Assembly: GCA_018242215.1 (NCBI GenBank)
Contig: JAFECG010000024.1
Location: forward strand, 1-64,000
Length of the DNA: 64,000 nt
Source: Pseudomonadota bacterium
GTDB lineage: Bacteria; Pseudomonadota; Alphaproteobacteria; Rhizobiales; Hyphomicrobiaceae
Direction: 5' to 3'
Part shown: in pieces, positions 57,540 to 64,000 of the stretch
How the letters are laid out: the number at the start of each line of letters is the position of its first letter
How positions within the stretch are numbered: the first letter of the stretch is position 1
Notes under the pieces: model-generated
What the model was told of the DNA's origin: nothing
What the model saw: only the letters and a program-made list of their open reading frames with translations
Database searches by the model: none
Position numbers and translations under genes: made by a program

Positions 57540-60466
57540 GCGCGCTCGCTATCGGTGAGGCCATCTCCGTCCAATTTCCTATGGTCCGACATGCGTCTGA
57601 GATCGGCTGGACCCCTTTGCCACCCGAGGTCGCCAAGCAAAAGCGGGGCGGCGAAGCGGGCATGCTGTTTCGCGACGAGTTGGAGGCCAAGCTCAAGGCT
57701 TTTAACCCTTGGATGAGCTCAGAGGCGGTGCGCCAGGTTATCGAGACGCTTGAGGCCATTCCTCCGACCATCGAGGGAAACCGGGAGATGCTCTCCTGGA
57801 TGCGTGGTGAACGCTCATGGTATGACGAGGCCGAGAAGCGGCACCGCCGCGTTGAGCTTATTCGCTTCAACAAGCCGGCGGACAATGTCCTGCATGTGAC
57901 GTGGGAGTGGAAGCTCAAGCCGCCGGCACGCAAAGGCAACCGTGCCGATGTGATGTTTGTCGTCAATGGCATTCCCGTCGCGATCGTCGAGCACAAGAAT
58001 CCCAAGGATGGTGACGCCATAGAGCGCGCCATTAAGCAGCTTCGTCGCTACGAGAAAGAGACCCCCGAGCTTATCGGCGGCCCACAGCTGTTCAACATCA
58101 CCCATCTCATTGAATATTGGTACGGCGTTACCTGGAACGCCTCGCGCCGCTACCTTGCCCGGTGGAAGGAGCGCAACGACGAATCCTACAAGTTTGCGGT
58201 TCAGTCATTCTTCGAACCGACGGATTTCCTGCGCACGTTGCAGCATTGGATTCTGTTTTTTGTTGAGGATAGCGAAACCAAGAAGTCGGTGCTTCGCCAG
58301 CACCAGCGCCGCGCCATCGATCAGATCATCGCTCGCAGCGAAGACCCCAAGAAACGTCGTGGCCTGATCTGGCACACCCAGGGCTCGGGGAAGACATTCA
58401 CCCTCCTGACGGCTGCGCGGCTCATCCTGGAGCAAAAAGAGCGGTTCAGAAACGCGACCGTCATCCTGGTCGTTGACCGGACCGAGCTCGAGGGACAGCT
58501 CAAGGGATGGGTAGAGAAGCTCCTCGGCGAAATGCAGCAGCAGGCCATTCCGGTCTGGCGTGCCGGGTCTAAGGCTGAGATCCAGGATCTGCTAAAGACC
58601 GACAAGCGCGGTCTCATCCTTTCGATGATCCACAAGTTTGAGGGCGTCGAGAAAGCCGCCAACACGCGTGACAACATCTACGTCTTTATCGACGAGGCGC
58701 ACCGGTCGGTGGCGCGAGAGCTTGGAACCTACATGATGGCGGCCGTGCCCAATGCCACCATAATCGGCTTCACCGGCACTCCCATCGACAAGACCGCCCA
58801 GGGCGACGGTACGTTCAAGATCTTTGGCGTCGATGACGACAAGGGCTACCTGGACAAATACTCGATTGCCGAATCCATCGAGGACGAAACGACTCTGCCC
58901 ATTCGACACATGATGGCGCCGAGTGAAATGACCGTTCCGGCCGAGCAGCTGGATAAGGAGTTCTTTGCGCTCGCCGAAACCGAAGGTGTGACCGAAGTCG
59001 AGGAGCTTAACCGCGTCCTCGACAGAGCCGTGGGCCTCCGGACGTTTCTGACTGCCGACGACCGGATTGAGAAGGTCGCAGCGTTCGTGGCCGCGCACTT
59101 CAAAGAGAACGTGCATCCGCTTGGCTACAAAGCGTTTCTCGTCGGGGTGAATCGCGAGGCGTGCGCCAAGTATAAAAAAGCGCTTGATAGGCTCTTGCCG
59201 CCTGAGTGGTCCGTGCCGGTCTACACCGAAAATCCGAATGATATTGTCGAGCGTCCACTCGTCGCCGATTTGCAGCTATCCGAAGACCAGGAAGCCGATG
59301 TCCGGATCACCTTTAAGAAGGCCGCGAGCGACCCCAAAATCCTTATCGTCACCGATAAGCTGTTGACGGGCTACGACGCGCCGCCGCTCTACTGCATGTA
59401 TCTCGACAAGCCGATGCGCAACCACGTGCTGCTGCAGGCGATAGCGCGCGTAAACAGGCCGTATGTCGACGCCAACGGGGTGAGCAAACGTATCGGCCTG
59501 GTCGTTGATTTTGTCGGTGTTCTGCGAGAGCTCAAGAAGGCTTTGCAGTTTGACTCTTCTGACGTCAGCGGCGTCATCGAAGACCTGGATATCTTGCTCA
59601 AGGACTTCCTTGAGAAGATCGCAAAGGCCAAGGCGGATTATCTGGACGAAGGGGGCGAGGGCTCGCCTGACGAGCGCCTGGAGAAAATTGTCTACGGCCG
59701 CTTTTTGGAAGCCGAGCCTAGGAAGACATTCTACGAGGCTTACAAAGAGATTGAGGCGCTCTGGGAAATCCTTTCACCATCGCCGGAGCTCCGCGACCAC
59801 ATCAAGACGTTCCAGCGTTTGGCGCAGCTCTACGCGGCGGTACGGAACGCCTATTCCGAGAAAATCGGATTCATCGCCGATCTTGCATACAAGACCCAGC
59901 GGCTTGTGGAGCAAAGCGCGACCCAGCAGGGCCTTGGCCAAATCACCAAGAGCGTGACGTTCGACGTCAAGACCTTGGAGGCGATGAAAAAGGACCCGGG
60001 TTCGGAGGAGGGGAAGGTTATCAATCTTGTCCGGGGTCTGCGGAAAGAGGCGGATGACAACCCTGACATCGCCCCAATCTTGCAGTCGCTCAAGGATCGC
60101 GCGGATCGAATTGTAAAGGACTTGGAAGAGCGGAAGACGTCGGCCCTCGCCGCGATGGACCTTCTTGCGTCGCTTGCCGCCGAGAAAGACCGCGCGATGA
60201 GGGAGGCCAAGGCAAGCGGCCTGTCCGAACGCGCTTTCGGCGTTTACTGGGCGTTGAAAACTCAAGACGCCTTATCGGCTGCCGGTATTGATGCGAAATC
60301 CGTTGCTGCAGACGCAGACGCCATGTTGGTGCGGTTCCCCAACGCCGGCGTCAATATGGATGAGCAACGCCGTCTCCGCGCGGCGCTTTACAGGCCGCTC
60401 CTTAAACTCTCGGCCGAAGACCGTCCCCGCATTGTTGAACTGATTATGGACACGCTATTCCAATGA
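57536..60466 (+). CDS. hsdR: Type I restriction endonuclease subunit HsdR
   Basis: This 976-aa protein has an N-terminal PD-(D/E)xK nuclease with NRADVMFVV (Asp138) and VEHKNP (Glu152, Lys154). The SF2 translocase has Walker [13 protein letters not shown] box FIDEAHRSV, motif [13 protein letters not shown] and motif [13 protein letters not shown] helical C-terminal region binds the methylase core. All catalytic residues appear intact, so restriction should be active. It overlaps hsdS and the next gene by ATGA. Confidence 0.94.
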   Translation: MSALAIGEAISVQFPMVRHASEIGWTPLPPEVAKQKRGGEAGMLFRDELEAKLKAFNPWMSSEAVRQVIETLEAIPPTIEGNREMLSWMRGERSWYDEAEKRHRRVELIRFNKPADNVLHVTWEWKLKPPARKGNRADVMFVVNGIPVAIVEHKNPKDGDAIERAIKQLRRYEKETPELIGGPQLFNITHLIEYWYGVTWNASRRYLARWKERNDESYKFAVQSFFEPTDFLRTLQHWILFFVEDSETKKSVLRQHQRRAIDQIIARSEDPKKRRGLIWHTQGSGKTFTLLTAARLILEQKERFRNATVILVVDRTELEGQLKGWVEKLLGEMQQQAIPVWRAGSKAEIQDLLKTDKRGLILSMIHKFEGVEKAANTRDNIYVFIDEAHRSVARELGTYMMAAVPNATIIGFTGTPIDKTAQGDGTFKIFGVDDDKGYLDKYSIAESIEDETTLPIRHMMAPSEMTVPAEQLDKEFFALAETEGVTEVEELNRVLDRAVGLRTFLTADDRIEKVAAFVAAHFKENVHPLGYKAFLVGVNREACAKYKKALDRLLPPEWSVPVYTENPNDIVERPLVADLQLSEDQEADVRITFKKAASDPKILIVTDKLLTGYDAPPLYCMYLDKPMRNHVLLQAIARVNRPYVDANGVSKRIGLVVDFVGVLRELKKALQFDSSDVSGVIEDLDILLKDFLEKIAKAKADYLDEGGEGSPDERLEKIVYGRFLEAEPRKTFYEAYKEIEALWEILSPSPELRDHIKTFQRLAQLYAAVRNAYSEKIGFIADLAYKTQRLVEQSATQQGLGQITKSVTFDVKTLEAMKKDPGSEEGKVINLVRGLRKEADDNPDIAPILQSLKDRADRIVKDLEERKTSALAAMDLLASLAAEKDRAMREAKASGLSERAFGVYWALKTQDALSAAGIDAKSVAADADAMLVRFPNAGVNMDEQRRLRAALYRPLLKLSAEDRPRIVELIMDTLFQ

Positions 60467-60792
60467 AACGGCGCCGCTCTTTAGATGATTCAACGCCCGC
60501 AACGCGACTACGGCATCGCGTCGATCAATGGGCTGTGCGTCTCAAAGTGTCGCCGAGGCAGGTCCGCATCATTTCTATGCGGACCAAGTGGGGTTCATGC
60601 TCAGCGAAGGGGATCGTGACACTTGCTATCGACCTCGATGACCAGGCCCGGGGGTTCCAGGACTACGTCATCGTCCATGAGCTCTTGCACCTCAAGGTCA
60701 AGAACCACAGCAAATTATTCAAAGCATTAATGTCTGCACATTTGCCGGGTTGGAAAAGTATTGAACATCACCGCCTCATGAGAGCGGCATAG
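60463..60792 (+). CDS. YgjP-like zinc metallopeptidase (DUF45)
   Basis: This is a 109-aa protein. The signature [12 protein letters not shown], then [19 protein letters not shown] with the HELLH zinc site and a following His, matches the YgjP/WSS1-like family, of which this is a short form. It is fused to the hsd operon by an ATGA overlap with hsdR. Type I loci often carry this gene, but its job there is not established. Trimming or turnover of HsdR is a plausible idea. Confidence 0.85.
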   Translation: MKRRRSLDDSTPATRLRHRVDQWAVRLKVSPRQVRIISMRTKWGSCSAKGIVTLAIDLDDQARGFQDYVIVHELLHLKVKNHSKLFKALMSAHLPGWKSIEHHRLMRAA

Positions 60793-60801
60793 GGGGCTTT
60801 C

Positions 60802-62058
60802 TTGAAGCAAGTTGATTTCCAGGATTATTTGGCAACTGCTGCAGAGATGCTCGATGCCGAGGGGATGCACGACGCATCCTCCCTATTGCGGCGCGCTGAG
60901 TATCGAATTGAAGAAACCGGATACGATAACTGGGATGGCGGCACGACCATTTGGACGATCCACTTGTTCGTAGAACCTGCGGAATTCAGCCGTTTGGGAG
61001 CCCAGCGTGAGGTTCTCCAGGAACAAATTGATAATCGTATGAAGCCCGTTCTGGAGCAGTTTACCCGGGACTGGTATAGCGTGAAGATTGCACCCAAAGT
61101 TGAAGCCCGGCCGGACTGGCGCTTGCCAGGAGGTGGGATATCTCGCGCAACACGGCAGAAAATCATCGATGGCCTGAAGATCGAGAAGACGCACTGGAGC
61201 GGCACCCTCGGTGATGTCGAGTTTCTTGGCAGGCTCTACGACCTCTCCGCTTTACCCTCCGAAGATGCCAGGTTTAAGGACGCCGCTGGCGATATCTGGC
61301 AGCATCGCTTCAATAACGATGATTGGGATGATGACTGGATTTATTCGGACAAGCGCTTCAAGTTGCTGGATGGCTCAAGCGATGCTTTTCTCCGATTCCT
61401 TTGCGAGATCGTGAATCCTGTCGTGCGCCCCGATCGCAATGAGGCACTTAAGCTGGTCAGCCATTTCAATGATCAACTACGCCGCGAAGGATGGCTCCTG
61501 ATCGAAGAGGAGAAGATTGCCGGCCGCCCAAAGTTTATTGCACGTCGGGCCAGCATTACGGATCATTCGGTGTCCCGCGCGCGTACGGTCGCGGATGCAC
61601 TTGATGCGGGCTGGATGCAAAAAGAAATTGAACGACTAGAGAATGCAGTGGAGCGCGATCCGGCGCTCGCCATTGGCACCGCAAAAGAACTCGTCGAAAC
61701 GTGCTGTAAAAGTATCCTCACTAAGCGCGGTGTTGCGATCACGAAGAGCATGGATTTGCCGGACCTGACGAAGCTCTTAGCCAAGGAGCTCAAGCTTGTA
61801 CCGGAAGGCATCACCGATAGCGCGAAGGGTGCGGAGACGATCCGGCTGATTTTGAGAAACCTCGCAGCGTTGACACAGTACCTAGCCGAACTGCGGAGCC
61901 TTTATGGCTCGGGCCACGGACGTGATGGCAAGCACCGAGGACTTGAACCGCGGCATGCCAGGTTAGCCGTCGGTGCGGCTGTTGCCTTTATTGATTTTGT
62001 CACCGCCACGCATAACCGTCGCGCAGAACCTGTGAAAGATGATCCCAAAGCTGCCTGA
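60802..62058 (+). CDS. Abortive-infection family protein (Abi_C domain)
   Basis: This is a 418-aa protein with a TTG start at 60802, 5 bp after a perfect AGGGGG ribosome-binding site. Residues about 1-270 are not recognised and contain WDGGTTIWTIHLFVEP and acidic NNDDWDDDWIYSDKR. The C-terminal about 140 residues (AIGTAKELVETCCKSILTKRG, LYGSGHGRDGKHRGLEPRHA, VGAAVAFIDFVTATH) match Abi_C of abortive-infection proteins. Nine bp after the YgjP-like gene, it is the fifth gene of the hsd operon and may act as a backup to restriction. Confidence 0.8.
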   Translation: MKQVDFQDYLATAAEMLDAEGMHDASSLLRRAEYRIEETGYDNWDGGTTIWTIHLFVEPAEFSRLGAQREVLQEQIDNRMKPVLEQFTRDWYSVKIAPKVEARPDWRLPGGGISRATRQKIIDGLKIEKTHWSGTLGDVEFLGRLYDLSALPSEDARFKDAAGDIWQHRFNNDDWDDDWIYSDKRFKLLDGSSDAFLRFLCEIVNPVVRPDRNEALKLVSHFNDQLRREGWLLIEEEKIAGRPKFIARRASITDHSVSRARTVADALDAGWMQKEIERLENAVERDPALAIGTAKELVETCCKSILTKRGVAITKSMDLPDLTKLLAKELKLVPEGITDSAKGAETIRLILRNLAALTQYLAELRSLYGSGHGRDGKHRGLEPRHARLAVGAAVAFIDFVTATHNRRAEPVKDDPKAA

Positions 62059-62146
62059 CGAAACAATCGCTGGTTCGATGGTGCCAGACGGCTTTTGTCC
62101 AACTCCCTTAATCGTGACCACGGACACCATTTGATGTAAAATAGAT

Positions 62147-62166
62147 GGCCTTGAGGGACCAAGGCC
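62147..62166. terminator. Hairpin between convergent abi and immA-like genes
   Basis: GGCCTTG (62147-62153) pairs with CAAGGCC (62160-62166) around a 6-nt loop. There is no proper T-run, so it is a weak or Rho-assisted terminator at best. It lies midway between two convergent genes. Confidence 0.4.
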
Positions 62167-62235
62167 GAATCTCTACCCTTAATCATGTCCCCATCCAAAA
62201 TTTGACTTCTATTCGGGTCCTATTCCGGAATTGCC

Positions 62236-63117
62236 CTATTTGCGGAAGCGCGGCGTCCAGCTCTCAATGAGCTTGTCTTCGTCATCCTCCTCGGACCCGT
62301 AGGCTTCTTCTTCAATGCCAGGGCAGGTTAGGACTGTAAGCGTCCGGCCATAGCTTCCTAATCCAATGACTTCTTCCTGCGCCATCACGCGCCGCGTTCC
62401 ACCTAACCAGTCCCTGATGTCGATTTCGGTTTCGTCACGCTTGGCGTGGGCAACATAGTCCTCATTCAAATTGAAGCTGGATGTGAGAGTGCCCCCGGGT
62501 AGAGGAGTTCCTTTTTTAAGCCACTGAAGGCCCTTCAGTAGCTTAAGGTTTTCTGACATCCGGCAGAAATCGATGGTCGTCCCTGTACTGACGATGACCG
62601 CACTGGCCGCGCGCGTAAGCTCCGCATACCGAATGGCTGTTGAGGTCATGGAGGTCACACACAAGGCCGCCATCTCCTCAATTCCCTTCAGGCCATCGGC
62701 CCGTTTTCGCAGTTCACGCTGGAACGGTCCTGTCGGCATCAACAGACCGACAGCGAATGCGTCAGCTTCTTGCTCGTATGTATCGACGGACCGGAATTCA
62801 GCGAGAGATTGGTGCGCGCCATTCTTGAGGACGTGATCCGAGTGGCCGGCTAAAAAATAATGACCCAGCTCATGGGCGATGCTGAAGCGCTGGAACCCCT
62901 GGCTTTTGATGAAGGTGGCGTAGAGAATGCCGAAGTGGTTCCCATGCCGCACGAGCATGCCGGATACACCGTCGTGCGTATCGGGCTTGGGTTGAACCAG
63001 GATATTTCTGCTCGCTGCAATCTCAAGGACGTCCACCGGCACAGATTCCAGGGACTCATCCCGAAGGAGTTTTTCCGCTTCCTGTTGGGCTCTCTTGAGA
63101 CGCAGGGCGAGGTTCAA
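62236..63117 (-). CDS. ImmA/IrrE-family metallo-endopeptidase
   Basis: This 293-aa protein has the zinc site AHELGHYFLAGHSDH (His82, Glu83, His86) and a third acidic ligand in EQEADAFAVGLLMP. The C-terminal about 120 residues are not recognised. ImmA-type peptidases cleave a partner XRE repressor in response to damage or other cues. The partner here is the gene just upstream (ATGA overlap). Together they may control the element's excision or cargo. Confidence 0.88.
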   Translation of the reverse strand: MNLALRLKRAQQEAEKLLRDESLESVPVDVLEIAASRNILVQPKPDTHDGVSGMLVRHGNHFGILYATFIKSQGFQRFSIAHELGHYFLAGHSDHVLKNGAHQSLAEFRSVDTYEQEADAFAVGLLMPTGPFQRELRKRADGLKGIEEMAALCVTSMTSTAIRYAELTRAASAVIVSTGTTIDFCRMSENLKLLKGLQWLKKGTPLPGGTLTSSFNLNEDYVAHAKRDETEIDIRDWLGGTRRVMAQEEVIGLGSYGRTLTVLTCPGIEEEAYGSEEDDEDKLIESWTPRFRK

Positions 63118-63473
63118 GATTTTTTACCCCCATCTTTGTCCTTCGCCATTTGCGCGAGCATCTTCATGAATTCATGCGTCATTTTACGATCGTGCTCGGA
63201 GAGCTTGGACACCTCGCGGTACAACGGATCCGCATCCTTGGACTGGGTTGGATCATCGGTCCGTCCAAGCAGATAATCTGTCGTGACGTCCAGGGCGGCA
63301 GCCAGATTGCGTAGATTGTCGAAGGACGGCTTCCGCGCCCCCCCCTCGAAGTGAGCGATGGAGCTCGGCGGGAAACCCGCTTTCTCGGCCAGCTGCGTTT
63401 GATTCATTTTTCGCAGCTCACGCGCGGCTTTGAGACGGACCTTAAAAAGATCAGAAGGATTTTGGTCGGTCAT
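63114..63473 (-). CDS. XRE-family helix-turn-helix repressor
   Basis: This is a 119-aa protein. The HTH is MNQTQLAEKAGFPPSSIAHF, then EGGARKPSFDNLRNLAAALD (about residues 23-62). A charged helical tail (LSEHDRKMTHEFMKMLAQMAK) probably serves dimerisation or binding to the peptidase. It is encoded just before the ImmA-like gene and transcribed divergently from the cNMP-binding gene, with repeats in between. Confidence 0.9.
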   Translation of the reverse strand: MTDQNPSDLFKVRLKAARELRKMNQTQLAEKAGFPPSSIAHFEGGARKPSFDNLRNLAAALDVTTDYLLGRTDDPTQSKDADPLYREVSKLSEHDRKMTHEFMKMLAQMAKDKDGGKKS

Positions 63474-63551
63474 GGCGGTATCGACATTCCAAGCTTGACG
63501 TTACAGACACAGTGTGGTACCTCCGACATAGTTAACATGGCGGTACCGACA
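63472..63551. promoter_or_regulatory. Operator-like repeats in the XRE / cNMP-gene divergent promoter
   Basis: ATGGCGGTATCGACA (63472-63486) and ATGGCGGTACCGACA (63537-63551) are near-identical direct copies. A third, looser copy GTGGTACCTCCGACA lies at 63514-63528. They span the divergent promoter; the first overlaps the XRE start codon. A likely target of the XRE repressor. Confidence 0.5.
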
Positions 63552-63603
63552 CCCACAACAGGCGTTGTGGGGGTGAGCCGACGAAATTGCAAGGGGGTGT
63601 GGC

Positions 63604-64000
63604 ATGGCCCAGAACAACCAGAAAGAGAAGGGCCGGAACCCCTGCGCCGAGGGGCTCGACAAATTCCTGCAGCGCTTTTGCCCCGATCCCGGCCTTGTCA
63701 AGAGCGCGCTGGAGCGGGTGGGCATGGCCGAGCGGATGCGCTGGCTGACCGACGGCAAATACCTCTGCCAGAAGGGCGATGCAGCGGATTGTTATTGGCT
63801 GATCTGTCAGGGCCAGATCCGTGTGGAAGACGAGGACACGCTCGTTGTCACTCGCCAGGCCGGCGAGATCGTGGGTGAGCAAGCGTTTTTCCGGATCGGG
63901 AATGATCCGAAGTCTCTTCCTGCACGCGGAAGCGCACTCAAGGCGTCCGGCGACGCCCATGTCCTTCGCATCGACCGCGCGCTCGTTCATGAGATGGGCA
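63604..64000 (+). CDS. Cyclic-nucleotide-binding-domain protein (3' truncated by window edge)
   Basis: The start is ATG 63604 (MAQNNQKEKGR), about 8 bp after AAGGGGG. About 132 residues are visible. From about residue 45, WLTDGKYLCQKGDAADCYWLI, the segment with ICQGQIRV, and AGEIVGEQAFF form a cNMP-binding beta-barrel. The C-terminus is missing, so a Crp-type HTH cannot be confirmed. Several Cys occur near the N-terminus. It is divergent from the XRE gene with shared operator-like repeats. Confidence 0.72.
   Translation, partial: MAQNNQKEKGRNPCAEGLDKFLQRFCPDPGLVKSALERVGMAERMRWLTDGKYLCQKGDAADCYWLICQGQIRVEDEDTLVVTRQAGEIVGEQAFFRIGNDPKSLPARGSALKASGDAHVLRIDRALVHEMG

Noticed and set aside
57536-60466. 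Long antisense frames inside hsdR
   Set aside because: They are shadows of a high-GC coding strand; the sense frame has all HsdR motifs.

Overview
The window reads as a high-GC alphaproteobacterial chromosome, most likely Hyphomicrobiales (Rhizobiales). The signs are a bioBFDAZ biotin operon ending in a BioZ-type ketosynthase, a hemP-hmuTUV haem locus, an mprF(lpiA)-acvB pair and a complete N-type ATPase operon. The genus cannot be fixed from sequence reading alone.

Chromosomal part (1 to about 39316). The left edge holds biotin synthesis (bioB truncated, then bioF, bioD, bioA, bioZ, all overlapping). A YceI protein and a cytochrome b561 follow on the minus strand. Next are three minus-strand genes of the transglutaminase / circularly permuted ATP-grasp / alpha-E / DUF2126 type, a candidate peptide-ligase or protein-modification cluster, next to a divergent zinc metallopeptidase. 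At 14.1-19.6 kb lies a haem island: hemP, hmuT, hmuU, hmuV, a VOC protein, a haem-degrading-type monooxygenase and hutX. A two-component system, a Bcr/CflA exporter, an NYN-domain nuclease, a LuxR-type regulator and small unknown proteins come next. mprF-acvB (lysyl-phosphatidylglycerol synthesis and turnover) then converges on the nine-gene N-ATPase operon atpDCQRBEFAG, and a PhaC-like hydrolase lies upstream of that operon.

Accessory part (39317 to the right edge, end not reached). A 3' fragment of a tRNA-Ala gene is followed at once by a tyrosine integrase. After it comes a complete plasmid backbone: ParA, a ribbon-helix-helix partner, 31 octamers in three strictly phased arrays, a RepA initiator and ten iterons. 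A MOBQ-type oriT, a relaxase and a coupling protein lie further right. This is best read as a mobilisable plasmid integrated at a tRNA-Ala gene. Its cargo is mostly defence-like: a GIY-YIG protein; an AT-richer cassette of a small protein, a TIR/deoxyribosyltransferase-like protein and a LOG-family enzyme; an AlbA_2/ATPase regulator; a type I restriction-modification operon in which HsdM carries an N-terminal XRE helix-turn-helix, continuing into a YgjP-like metallopeptidase and an Abi_C protein; and an XRE/ImmA-like pair. A cNMP-binding protein runs off the right edge.

The most novel-looking signals are the 8-bp-phased centromere-like arrays, the LOG/TIR-like cassette, and the self-regulating-looking HTH-HsdM operon with a possible leaderless start.
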